From contig JAFBJZ010000950.1 in NCBI GenBank assembly GCA_016785225.1, forward strand, positions 434,001-498,000: DNA of 64,000 bases, given 5' to 3'. The DNA is from Psettodes erumei. Its lineage: Eukaryota; Chordata; Actinopteri; Pleuronectiformes; Psettodidae. Below the pieces are notes generated by a model, which was not told the origin of the DNA, did no database searches, and saw only the letters and a list, made by a program, of their open reading frames with translations. Positions 1 through 13,700 of this stretch are shown here, piece after piece; positions within the stretch are counted from its first letter, which is position 1; every line of letters starts with the position of its first letter. The position numbers and the translations under genes are program-made.

Positions 1-1582
1 TACTGCGTCACTTCAGAAAACAAATAAACCCCTGGTCGGTAGGATATTAATATCCTTGGGAACGCTGTGCAAGGATATATTGGCTCGGGCTCAAGCATGG
101 CAGAACCAGACCAGGAAGCTGCCATGCTGGGGGCCCGTTAGGCAGTGACTGTACAGCTGACGGCTCGTTTTAAGGCACAAAATTTGAATTACGGGCTGAT
201 CGATGGTTTTGATCCTTGCGCAGTATTTATGCAGCACCTGCACTTGCTTTATAACCAAAAGAGAAAACCTCGCTTTTCTACAATATGGGACCTTTAACGC
301 AGTGAGAGTGCCGACCACAGCACACACATTCACACACAGCAAGCTGCCAACGCTCCAAACATAATGAAGTGCACAAAGAATTAGTTTTTTCTGCTGGAGC
401 GAAGTTTTAGTGTGCAACACGTGGTAAATGGTGAAGACGGTGATGAGGAAGAGTGCCAAGAAGAAAGGTTTCAGACTGCCACAGCTGTGTGCGATGTGTT
501 AAAACAGTCAGTACACCTCTGATCTGCGCGCAGCCAGTATGAATCCTCTGGAGTGAGTGTAACACTTCACCTGAAAGTGCAGTACCCCTTCCACTCATGT
601 GTGTTGACTTTAATTGACGGTTATTCAATGGCTTGGCTGAAAGCTGAAATCTAAAGTGGTCGTCTCTTTGCTTTCAGCCTCATCGGATGACTCAATCTCA
701 TCTGAACCCTGTCATGTAATGGGATTACAGTTGAGTCTTGTTTTTTTTTGTTGAGCAGCCGGTTTAGACTGTAAACACACCGATGTTCTTGGGAATATTT
801 TTCAATTTGGGAGCTCTCAAATCCAATTGTAGCCTACACATAATCTAATCTAACCTAATGTAATATACTGTAATGTGGGGCTGGGATGAATTTGAACAAC
901 CTTTATCCTTGACAAATATTGTTTTCCTCGAAGTATTTGTGAGGACGCAAACAATCGGTCAAGCGCTGGAGTCAAAATGCAGAGACAAATTAGGTCTGGA
1001 TGTGCTGCTCGAGGCCGCTTTTGAAGAACTGATGTTTCCAGATGTTACGCTTTGCTCCTGTGTTTTGCCGTCTCCACCATGCTGAATTTAAGAGGATGTA
1101 GTCAGAGAACAGAGGGTGAGAGGAGTCAGCCAGGATCTCGTGGTGTGGGCGAGCTCTCACGCTGCAGGAACTTGTTTTGGCTCTCCACTGAGATAGGACA
1201 TCCCTTCAGCACCGCATGTGAAATTACACTGACATTATACAATAATTGTATAATAATTGTGTGAAGATTGATTGTGTAAATACAGTATATAGCAAAAGCC
1301 ACACATGTCATTATGAGACTGTGACTCATATGCGTACATCATTTATCTTTATTATGATATTTTTGTAGGCGAGATTGCTCTCCAATGACTGTACTTTAAA
1401 ATGTGCCCGTTGGCGTTGATCTAGCGTCACCAATTTTTTTTGTCCCATTTGCACACAGTTCCTGACAATGAAACAACTTCAACAAAAAATGAACACTCGA
1501 TGTGTTTGTCCAGATCAGATGAGAGGTGCTGGGAACAATCCCTCTGCAACATTTGACCATCTCCGTCCACCTCCCGCTTCAG
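1..1582 (+). other. cacna1h: Intron of cacna1h (3' part)
   Basis: No coding exon is visible before the acceptor at 1581-1582. The stretch is AT-rich unique sequence with short ORFs that resemble no protein I know. It is called intron because the next exon begins mid-codon in the I-II linker of the channel. Domain I must lie upstream of the window. Confidence 0.7.
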
Positions 1583-1749
1583 GTCGCCAGAGGCTGCTGT
1601 ACCAGCTGGCAGGCGTGGTGCCCAGCCCTCTGCTCCTGGAGCTGCTCAGCTGCCCCCTGTGCGCCCGCAGCCTGGAGACCTTAGAGCTGGAACTGGGAGA
1701 CCTGGAGGGAGGCAGAGGCGAGGCAGATGGACTGCACGACTTCCCCCAG
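1583..1749 (+). CDS. cacna1h: cacna1h exon w1: end of I-II linker
   Basis: The acceptor follows a pyrimidine tract ending cttcag. The donor gtcaga follows CAG (phase 0). The product includes LELLSCPLCARSLE, which resembles the cysteine-containing LELLPCPYC segment late in the Cav3.2 I-II linker, and ends HDFPQ, comparable to YEFTQ. The start at 1583 implies that the preceding exon ends with one base of a split codon. An alternative start at 1591 would be phase 0 but has a poor acceptor. Confidence 0.8.
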
Positions 1750-4700
1750 GTCAGAATGGCTGGCCGTGCACGAATGATGCTGGTAAACTGTGCTTATAAA
1801 GGTTGGAGAACTGGTGTTTTGGTTATTAATGACGGTGATGCAGGTTTTCTCATTAAGATGGCAGCATGTAAGTTCAGTGACTGTGAATGTATGAAAACAA
1901 ACACAACCTCGATAAATGCTGAGTCAGTATAAGAAAGAAAATGAAGCTGTTCTCAGGATTATTTTGTCTATTGTCTAAAACTGCAGCAACTGCTAAATAA
2001 AATGGTTATCGTATCCAAAGTCAACTTTAGACTGCATCAGCATTTTCACCTTTGCCGGTTGCCTCACTTCAAATGACTCCTTCATCTTTCCTCCAGGGGG
2101 GAGACCTGAGAGGCGGGAGAGGTCGGAGCAGGCGGCGAGGAGTGGTGGCGTACAAAAACGGAGCAGTTCGGGCCTGGGTAGACTTCAGAGAAAAGCTGAA
2201 GAGGATCGTGGAAAGCAAATACTTCAACCGGGGAATCATGATTGCTATCCTCGTCAACACTCTCAGCATGGGCATAGAGTACCACGAGCAGGTGAGAGAG
2301 TGTTCGCTCCGCAGGGGGAGCCTGTGAACAGTTGGGGTGTATGACGGACCACCAGAAACAGGCAGGTTGATGAGAAGTGCTGGCTGTCAGAAATGGTATT
2401 TGGCTGTCCGAGAGCTTAAATAAGAGGAAATGAGCGTATAGTGAGGGGAGGAGGCGGTGTAGACGGGGTGGGGGACTGAGGGAAGAAAAAGGAAAGCGTG
2501 GAGGAGCCGCTCTGTGCCTCTTTCTCACACACTCACATGCAAGTGGCCGTCCAGACACCGTCACACACCCTCCAGGATTATATTTCCCGTTCACCCTGCG
2601 GGGGCGACATCTGGGAAGTATCGGCCCTAATAATACCGCTTCCCATTTCCCTTCCCGCGCTGTCACACACTGAAAAATGTGTGCGGTTGCACGGACACGT
2701 TCGCTTTGCCGAGCCTTCGCACCCGACTAAATATGTTTTATATGCACGGGCACACACACCTTTTCATTCCCCTCCAGTAAAGAAAAAGGTTGAAAACCCA
2801 AAGAGCAGATTCTTGTGTGTGCACACGGTCTATTCCCTCCCCTCCTCTCTCCATCTCTCCTTGCCTCCCTCTCCTCTAATTCCCTCTCCAGGGGATGCGT
2901 GTGCGTGAGTGTGTGTGTGTGTTTCTATCTTTGTGGTATAAACATAAGGAGCGACTGGGAGAGCCATGGCCTTATTGGGCCAATAAAACACACACACACA
3001 GACAGGCAGGCTGAAGTGTTATGTAAGAGTTCCTTCTCCCCTCAGTACTCATCATCCCCCCTTTTGTGACACCCGGCCAAAGTTTATGAGACTGTGAGCG
3101 TTCACGTGTGTGAAGAGGTGTGTGAGTGTAGGAGGCGTAGTGCAGAGTGTGTGAGTGCGGGGAGACGGGAAGAGATAAACGGAGAGAGACGTTTAGAGAG
3201 AGAGCGAGGGAGGTGATGGATGCCGGTTTTGGCTGTGTTTACACTGATTGGAAATTGATAGCTATCAGTTATCGTCGCTGCGCAGAAGTGAAAGCCGTGT
3301 GAGCTGATTTATGCAAATTGATGTAGACAAGCATTGTCTGGACACTCCAATCAGAACTGCCTAAAGTTCATGCGCCTCGTAACGTTACAGTTGACATTAT
3401 ATAAGGAGTTTTGGTAAGTGGCTAAAATATTAAAAAAACATGACACTGGACTCTGCGGCTAGATGGTATTTAATAAATTAATAAAAAACATCAGATTATA
3501 TTTTAGGAGCAAATCAGAGTTAACTGAACATAATCCTTTTCTTGAGAGCACACACAAAAATATGCAAAATATAGGCAAGCTCTTCTGTGAGTGCGTTTAC
3601 TTTTTACTTACTTAACCCGCACAAGCGCTCATCAAAGTGTGGATACACGTGTCAGGAGAAAGAGCCAGTTTCAGGTTTCTCTGCTTGACGTGTGATAGAT
3701 TTAAGATTAGACAATCACACATACCTCTGTGTGAGAGTTTCACGCTCGCTTTGCTGTATCGTGTCCTTAATTCTAAATATATGGATCTACTCAATGCAAA
3801 TATATGCAAAGATATACGGCTTGATCCACATTAGTACACTGTGTTTTTTGAGAGGGATTGGTTTTATTTCTGCCAGTGTCCTGCTTAATAATCAAGGTTG
3901 ATCCTCTACCCTGCTTTGCCCAAGAAGCTGTATTTGTGTGCATGTGTTGGTGTGCGAGTCTCTGTCCGTGTTGTGGTTTCTTTCCACATGTTCTTGAGGG
4001 CAAGGTCATCTGCAGAGCTGCATTCACAAACACAAACAGGGCAGAGAGAGACTGTTTAATTCTGATTAATCAGCCAGTTTATTAAACGTAATGGTGGTAG
4101 TGGAAAGCCAAGTTTAAAGTGATGGTTTTGAATGTTCAAAGTATACTGAGTGTATGGATAAGCTCTTATTTGAAAACCACTCACTTGGGAATGAAGTGGC
4201 AGCTCAAGGGCACTTTGTTGAGATTTATTAACACGGAGAAGAGCGTTTCTCTTCATTTCTCTCTCCCACATTCTTCATGTCGGCCCAGAACTTTGAACAG
4301 AACCTGCTTCTGTAACCCTTAATGCAGTCCCTGCTTCCACCCAACCTCTTGTCCATGAGCCAGAACCAGAACACAAAATACAGTCTCAGTCCATGCCAGC
4401 ACCTTGAGGTTTGTGCCCTTCAGCCATTACTGTATTTTTATATTGTAATGTTTTAACCTATACCACGTCAGCCAAACTGTAAGTAACAATGATTTTTTTA
4501 TGCATTGCATTCTGTAATGCATAAAAAAAGTGCTACAGAGGTAATGAAAATGTCTCCAGTCCACTGTTAAATGATAATGTATGTGAGTCCAGCATTTGGG
4601 GGTCACTGCTGGAGATAGAATAACTGGCAGAGAGTTCTTTTAATGCTTCTTTGAAGTGCCTTCAGATTTTTATGTGCCGCCTGGCTAATCAGTGAAACAC

Positions 4701-7700
4701 AATTTGAACAAACAGCCTGGACAGCAAACAGCTTATCTATATACTGTCTGTCCAGCTCTTTTTTTTAGTCGTGTACAGCTTTATTTGTTAATGGCAGGTT
4801 TGTTACATGTTTGTCCGTTTGTTTTTACTACACAGCTGTATTCGTATTGATGGTGAGGTCACAGATATACAAACTTCACTAATCTTTTCAAGCTCGCGCA
4901 TCACTGCAGTGTAAAAGATCTGCAACTAAAAATAAGTGTTGGAAAAGCAACTAGAGAAAATAAGGTTCAGCGTGAAGTACTTCAAAAATGTACTGCACTT
5001 GAATAAATATACTTAGTTACGTGGCACTACTGATCTTTTCAATAGGACACAGTCACTTCTTCTATGGTGGCTATAAAAAGTTTGTGGTTCCTCACAGGAA
5101 AATGTGTGTGTGTGTGTGTGAGGTGGAGTGCAGTGAGGTGAGGAGTGCTGTGTAGTTTGGCGCCCTCTCTCTGCGATCAGTATCACGATCGTCAGTCGTG
5201 CTTCAGCACAGACGCCGGCGTCCCGCCTGGACTGCCAAGTGGTTTTAGTCAGAATGAGCTGTTCCACAGGCATCTGACTGAAGGAGTCATACATAACACA
5301 TGAAATCAATAATACATATGGATGCTTACATTAGACCAGTGATGCTATGACTTTTCACATAATGTATCTACAGTATATATGATGGTTGATCCCAGCTTCA
5401 TCAGGCATATTTTATGTCTTCTGTAATTTCCTGCAACAGTCGCCACATTTCTGCACGATGCCGATAGAGCCAAATAATAACCCAGAGTGAAGGTTAATGC
5501 TTTGCTGTGGTAGTCTGAGGATGTCTGGGATTTTATACACTAATCCTGTCAGTATTTTTATTAGTCCAGAATATGGGCTGCCTCATTTTATACACCATGG
5601 GCCAGGAAACAAAATAAGCTTCTGGCCTGTTTCTTGTTGATCCCCCCACATGAAAAGAATAGCAAACAGCTTTAGCGAGTCTGCCTCGCGTGACGTGAGA
5701 ATAAAACTGTGGCGAAGGCTGAAGTTGTTTTTTAAAACTGTCAGGCAGAATGTATGAATTCATGGCTTTGAATTGTTCATTGATCTGGGGACTGTAATTA
5801 TTCAGTAGGTGTGAAACTTTGGACCATACAAAGTTTGTTAGCAGGGAATCACCATGCTGTATGAAAGACAATCTAATAAGAAGGATAGGAGACAAATGTG
5901 TGTGTCAAAAGTCCACATAAAGAAAAATGATAATAATACTAAGTTTATACTTATTACATTGTAACATTTAATAGATCATTGAAATCTGTGACTTGTTTGA
6001 ACAGTTGAGAAACACATATACAAATATACGAAGAGACTTGAAATGTCCCGGTCCTGTTTTCAAGCCGTTGGTTGTGTGGATGGATGTGGACATGTGATAT
6101 ACTGTATTTGGAAAAGGCTGGGGTCAGTGCAGCCTTTAAACATATTCAGCACATTTAGATTGCTGATTCAGCTCGAGCCAAACTGTTTCCACAAAGAAAA
6201 GTTGAGGATGTGGCCCCGTGATGCGTTTACCAGAGCACAACATTTTCCATAAAGGACTCCATAAAGACTCGTTTCCCATAAAAGACTCGACCGCATTCTT
6301 TACGAGGGGGTCTCTGTTAAATATTTGCTGGATCACTGACTGTACTGTGGAGTAAGTGGAGTGGGTCAGCAGTAATTGATAGATGCTGTTAGTCCCATTT
6401 GATTGATTGGCCCTGACTGCAGCTCTGAATTTGATTGATAACGTCTCAGCTCACGGCACAAAGACCAAAAGGGTTTTACAGTTCTGGGATAACAGGATGG
6501 AGAGAACTAACTGGTTCTTTCTTTCTTTTTGTTGCCTGATCATTCTTCTTTCTCTTTTGCCTCCCTTCTTTCCTCTCGTCTACCCCTCCAGCCCGAGGAG
6601 TTGACCGATGTGTTGGAGATCAGTAACATAGTCTTCACCAGCATGTTTGTCCTGGAGATGGGATTCATGCTGCTGGCTTTTGGCCTGTTCGGATACATCA
6701 GGAACCCATACAACATATTCGACAGCATCATCGTTATCATCAGGTAATTTTAACACCACCCCCACGTTCTACTTTCAAGCAATGCAAGGACACTTGAACC
6801 GAGTGTCGAGTCCGTGTCGATTTCCCAAACCACAAAAAAGCCGAGCTTCGATTTCGAGCCACCCCCCTGTTCATACTTCTCCTCCAGCTTGTGGGCCATT
6901 AAGTTGCGAGTGTCAGATTTACTACCGCGGCATCCATCTTTACAGTAGCTGAGATTGACACAGACGTGATGGATCACGCTGGAGCAGCTTGGCCTGCTGC
7001 CACAGCAGATTCTCAAATCCTGTCGGGAGTGGAGCTTCGCTGTCTGGCTGTCAGTTAGTTTGATAGCGCTCATATCGGATCCGGGGACCTTTTGAAATAT
7101 GTGGCTGCGTTGCTTGTGCTACTGATGGGGAATTACCACGCCACCAATGCAGATTTACTCCGAGTGAGCCCCCTCAAAACAAAATGTGTTCCATATTGTA
7201 ATGCTACCATTGTCTGTAATAGATTCTAGTAATGCAATAAAAGGTTAGATTGAATTGCTGATGATATTGCTGTTTTCCACCAGCAATATGATGGCCATGG
7301 CAGATAGAATTAATGCTGTAGCAGCCCATATTAACACTATATTCTAAGTATCACATACGTTGCTAATACACAAATAAGTCATAAGCTCAGACTTTTAAGT
7401 CGTCAAATAGCATTTAAGACAGATTTTTGTGATTCTCAGCGTGTGGGAGATAATCGGTCAGGCCGACGGTGGGCTGTCAGTCCTGCGAACGTTCCGCCTG
7501 CTGCGCGTCCTGAAGCTGGTCCGCTTCCTGCCCGCCCTGAGGAGACAACTGGTGGTGCTGATGAAGACCATGGACAACGTGGCCACCTTCTGCATGCTGC
7601 TGATGCTTTTCATCTTCACTTTCAGGTGTGCATCACATGTAGCCCTCCCAGCCCTTCCATCTTCAGTCATGGCAGAAAATTTACATTTTTGTGTTATCAT

Positions 7701-10700
7701 ACTAATATTATTACCCACAAAATGAATATGTTTATACTGTAGTACCCATATTGTCTTCTTTCCGTCTCTGCAGTATACTGGGGATGCATCTGTTTGGATG
7801 TAAGTTCAGTCTCCAGATGGAGAACGGAGACACGATCCCTGACCGCAAGAACTTTGACAGTTTACTCTGGGCCATCGTCACTGTATTCCAGGTAAATTCA
7901 TCTCGCCCATTATTTCGAGCTCGCCTCTGTATTCCCATGTGGTCTGCAATTAAAAATGCTGCTGTGTTTTAGTGTTTGCTGGCTATTATTCACAGGTTTC
8001 TCCTGGGAGTTTTTTTTTCTTGGTCATATTAATTTGCCAGAACTGGACTTGCTGGGACTTAAAGGAATTGTCTGACATTCTGGGTAATGAGCTTACTTGG
8101 TTTCTTCTTGAGTGACAAGAAAATTCTACCACCAGCTTCAGCTTATTTTAGCATAAAGACTGGAAAGAGGGGATAACAGCGAGCCTGGCTCCGTCCCAAG
8201 GTGGTACCAGCACCTTTAAAACTCACTAATTAACATACTTTTTTAATGTGAAAATCACAAGCTGTAGTTTTATGGGTGGTTAAATGCTGTTTGTTGACTG
8301 GGCACTTCCCGATGTCTCTGCTGGTTGCCCGGCAACGTTATAACGATGACAAGGATGATAGTAGGTCAGCAGCGACAGAGACATGTGACCGGCTTCCCTC
8401 CAAAATGAGAGCTCAAACATGCTGCCTGCCGTTTCAGTTGGAAAAAGTCAGATGAGCATCATATCCTTAGTACAGTACAGTACACAAAGAAACACACTGG
8501 GCTGTGTGTGTGTGTATACACTCATATTTTATCCCAATGTAGACCATGTGCGCTGCTTTGCCATCCCAAATCAAAATGTCAAACTAAACTCTGAGTGTGG
8601 TTTTGTGTATGTGTGTGTGTTTGTGCGCGTGCCAAACTTAACTGCCAAGTTGTGCTCATTAGTCAGACGCTGTGAAATGAGAAATTCTGCTCATGCACAC
8701 CCACCACCTCTCTTTCACTACGGTTTCTATTTTTCGCTCTCCCTGTGTGGAGATATTGTTCCATCGCTCCAGACAGATTGTCCTCTTTTTCTATACTGGA
8801 TGTGTCAGCAGAACGGTAGAACATACAGTCAAGTGCAGTGGACTTTGGTGTGTGTGTATACAAGGGAGATGCTGAAGAAGCATTTCTTATGCAGAACTTT
8901 GACTGTATCCCCACTGTAGTTTTTTAGGGCAGTAATGCCACAGTGCCTCCCAATCTGTGCACACGGAGGCGGACAGCACAGCGAAGTCCTGCCACGCTGT
9001 TTTCTGATGGGGCAGTGATGAAGAGAGAGTTCATGCTGCTCCATGAACACTGCCCTGGTTTTAAATGCTTTCATCACTCACATCGATTTAAACACAGGCA
9101 CATGCAAACGCCCACGCACACGTTGCATGTCAGCCGATGGTAATCCCCTGTGAATGAAGTTGAACGATTGTGGCACGATGGCAGTAGAAGTAGCTCAATC
9201 CTGGGTTTTATATGAACCACCTGCTCCGTAAAGACTATTACTGCTCCACTTCTTTCATTACCCTGCCTCGCTCTTTCTCTGCCTCTTTTTCTTGCTTTTC
9301 ACATCTGTGAACTCTTTTTCATGATGGTCTATTAGCCTCACATCCCCTCTGCCCGTGTCTGTTTCTTCATCTATCCAATCCCTCCTGTTTAATCTGTGTC
9401 TGTGTCATTGTGTTTCTAGATCCTTACCCAGGAGGACTGGAACGTGGTGTTGTATAACGGCATGGCCTCCACCTCGCCATGGGCTGCTCTCTACTTCGTT
9501 GCCCTCATGACGTTTGGCAACTATGTGCTCTTCAATTTACTCGTGGCCATCTTGGTCGAGGGCTTCCAGGCTGAGGTGAGATTGATGATGTTGATCTGCC
9601 ATTTGATATTTGGTACTACGTCTTTTGATTCTTTTATTTTTTAGTATGTAGTGTAAGATGTAGGGCTTCAGGTTTGTGTGATCAAACCACACAAAGATTC
9701 AGTGATTCTTCAGTGAGATGTTTCATCTTTTTGATGATTTAAAGGAATACCTTCCTAGAATTTTCCCCAATTTCTTCTTTATCACATTTACTTCACTTTA
9801 GTTTTGCCTTTTCCAGCCATTAGACACATATAAGTGCACATAAAGTAGATTGTGGCTCAAATTTTAGTGCATCTTAAAGATTATGTTAAAGCGGAGGAGA
9901 GGATAATTATTACCTGGCCGTACCACGCCCACTGATGATTTCAGACAATCAGTTTTTCCTCATCCAGCCCTGTAATCATGTGTGTGCCCGCTGGTCCACA
10001 CTGCACCTTTCATCCAGGAAAAACCTCCTCTGACCACTGAATGCAGTGCACTTTCTCCATGTGCCTCCATTAAAAGATCAGTGCCCATAATTTTCACCAA
10101 TGATGGTTTTAATCAGAGGAAAATGGGAACTACTTGTTTGTGCAAGTGCTTGTTTGCATGATTGTACGTCCGTGTGTTTGTAGGGTGATGCTAATCGGTC
10201 GGAGTCAGATGACGAGAAGAAATCGGACAATTTTGAAGAGGACGAGAAGGTAGAACAGCTCAGAGACACCGGTACGTTAAATGACTGACTGTTTTTTGTT
10301 GTTCTAATTGTTTTATTCTACTAATTATTAATAACAAACTGTATGCCAAAACAGCTGAATGAACAAAGATGATGATAACAATGACTTTATATCTTTTCCC
10401 AACAGAGCTAAAAATGTACTCTCTGATGATGACGGCCAACGGTCACGTTGACCCTCGCAGCTCCATCGCTCCTCCTATAATCATGCGAACGGCGGCCACC
10501 CCCATGCCCACTCCGAAGAGCTCCCTGGGACCTGAGTCCATCCTCGGGGAGGAGCTCATGCACAGGGAGGGGGCGCCCCGATTCGGCGAGGTAGGACTGG
10601 GGATTTCCGAGGCGGGAACCAGTCATGCGGAGTCTCGTCGAGGAAGCTCCACCTCCATAGACCCCTTAGCCTATGATCAGCGTTCTCTGGTAAGTTTTTT

Positions 10701-13700
10701 TTTTACCACATGGAAAACAGACTGACCCTAAACCTGTTGATCAGTCCATTTACAAATAGCGTCCATCTAATATCCATCCAATCCCATCTGCAAATAGCTA
10801 TGTTAAAAACTACTGTAACTCAGAAACATACATACCATTTCCTGTCTCTCCAGAGCCTTTCAAGCCCCGGCCGGCGCTCCCCTCTTCCTCCACGGGGGTC
10901 CGGCAGCTCGTGGGGCAGCCGTCGCTCCAGCTGGAACAGCCTGGGAAGAGCGCCGAGCCTCAAGAGGCGAGACACCAGCGGGGAGAGGGAGAGCCTGTTG
11001 TCCGGAGAGGGAGGAGAAGACGACGACGGCGGCGAGGACAAAGGGGAGGCCGGGGGAAACGGCAGATTACGGCCAGGTTCCCTGGAGCTGCTGCAGGCGT
11101 CTACTCTCCTGCCTTCCATAATAACAGAGTACGGCGACTGTAACGGGAGGACGCTGACCTACGACCCCAACGTCAACTCCAACCCCAAGGACGACTCCTC
11201 GCCTGAAGATGACATCGATGATGATGTAGGTTGCCATGAGTTACAGCTTTCAAAATACCGTGCAGGAAATCTACAGTGAGGTCTCTTAACAGATTTGAAA
11301 GGATTGTTTTACAAATGACTTCCACAGGTCTCAGCAGAAAAATTGTAAATCTGTGTGCTGATCTCTCTCTGTAGTCAAGTCAACTCATTCATTTTATTTC
11401 ATTTGGCTCATTAATTTTATTCGTAGAACTCATTGAACAACAAACATTGACCAAAGTTCTTTACAAAGTGGTTAAATTATGGGATTATTACTATGAACGA
11501 TCAATTAAAAGCACGGGCAAATGGAGGATATAAGTAAATGGATATCAACAAATAAAATACAAACAGAATATGGTTTTAACAATTACAAGGCTCAAGAGAA
11601 GAGGCAGGTTTTTAAACTTATAGAGCCTTTAAAATAATTCCTGTACTCCACTGGTAACCAACAGAAAGAGGCCAGTACGGGGGAGGGGGGTCTCTCTCTT
11701 CCTGGCTCTTTGGGCCTGGTGACAGTTTTACTAAACAGTTGAGCCTCTGTGGTTTTGTTTTCTTATGTAAATTCTTAATCTCTTAATCCGCCCTCTCTGA
11801 CTGTTTACACATTTTATTTCTGTTTTCTTTCTCTCTCTCCATCTTTCCCCACTCACCCAGTTGTCTTCTTTGCCCTTTGCCTCTCTCTTACTTTGAGATG
11901 TTATAGTGCGTGTTTTGTATTCGCACTGCAAGGCCTGGGGGGAGACACTAATTGTCATGCTGTAATTGATTGGTTTGTGCGGTAATTATATTCTCGGTAG
12001 GTGCAAAACAACATGTGTATGTGCGTTGACGGTGGCTGTGGGCATGTGTTTGTGAAGTGGAGGAGCCCCCCGTGGTTTTGGATGACCTCTGTTGCGCCAG
12101 TGTTGATGGTTTTATTGGCTCCAAATTGAGTTTATAAACCCATGAAATCCAGTGAAACAAAAGGACTCCCTGGGCACTGAACACGGGACGCCCTCCTCCA
12201 GTGTGTGCGTGCACGGACGTGTGCTTGCGTGTGTCCGTGGACTTGCGTCAGCGTGCGTGGCGTGCCAGCGGAGACGTGTGCGTGCGTGTGGGTCTGTGTG
12301 TGTCTGTGTCAGGGATTATGGATTTCATATCTGAGCAGCAGGTTCTTCTCATCCACCCACACACAGACACACGCAGACACACACAGACACACCCAGATGC
12401 ACACACACACACACACATAAGCAGCAGCCTGCCAAATAAGCAATGTCTTTGGGCTGCTTGACTTTGGGCTGTTTTTTAATTAGAATCCCAAAGTGCAGAA
12501 GCTGTGCACCTAAGCTTTCCTCTGTTTGTTTCATTGCAAACTTTAATCAGTTTCACACTACTTTCTATTGAGCTCGTGGACCACAATCGAACTGTTATTG
12601 TCCAGTTATTACTACTTATGCAGGAAAACACCTTTTTATTGTGCCTCTGTAGATTTAAATGGAGACTGGCTAACATCAGCAACAGGGTGGAAACACAGAT
12701 GGGTTCTTTGTCTTTTTTTTAATACATTTATTGTGTTATTGTTGATGGGGCACAATGCAGCTGCTGTTGCCATCAAACCACAATCAGTTGTTTGACAATG
12801 AAGTCATGAAACGTGTTTTTGATTAATATTTCAAAAGTTTTTCTATTTACCTTGTCTATAGATTCAGCAGAGTGAGGGATCTAATGTGGGCACCACTGAG
12901 GGCTTAATACTGTGAAGGTCAAAGCAGTTCTGAAACAAGAGTGCAGCTTGTAGAAAATAAAAGTTTCATTTCCTCTTTCACTGTGCTGCTGCTGATCCCA
13001 TAGACAATTGAGACATTAATCAAACTTTAATTGTATTAATTATTCTGGCAGATAAGCGAGGAAAAGTGTTTGATTGCCCGAAAACTGAATTGTTGCCGAA
13101 ACATTTTCAGAATCTGAATTACTGTGTTTGGCCTTGGCTGCTCCAACTATATTTAAAATGATGAGAATTGATGCTTCCCCTCTTAATGGTTTGCTGAGGC
13201 GGGGCTAAGATTTGTGACTCCTCCCTAGTTCCCATGATGGTGTCGGTGAAGTGAATGACGATGATGGTGACAACAGTGATGATGGTCATATGGTGCTGAG
13301 TGTATAAAAAGTAACCTGATGAAGCGTGTGACCTTTCACCCCTGCAGAATTCTTTGTGCTCCTGGCTCAAGAAAGAGCTCCGCAACATGAAGCCCCGCTG
13401 GTGCAAAGAGCATGAAGACTGGGCGCTGTATTTGTTCTCTCCAGAAAGCCGGTGAGTCGCACACACACACACACACTTTAAAATTTCAGGATCAGCCTGT
13501 GTGGCTCTGGTCTCTTTTGGCTTACTCACTCCCTTTTCATTCTTTCCTCCTCTCTGCTTCTACTCGCTTTATTTAATGAACTTGTTTCCTTCCGCTAATT
13601 TTTCTTCTCTTTTACTGCTCTCTCATTGATAATCATTTGGTCAATAGCTTTAACCAACCATGGACATTTTATAGATGGCTCTGCTTATGTGTGTGTGTGT

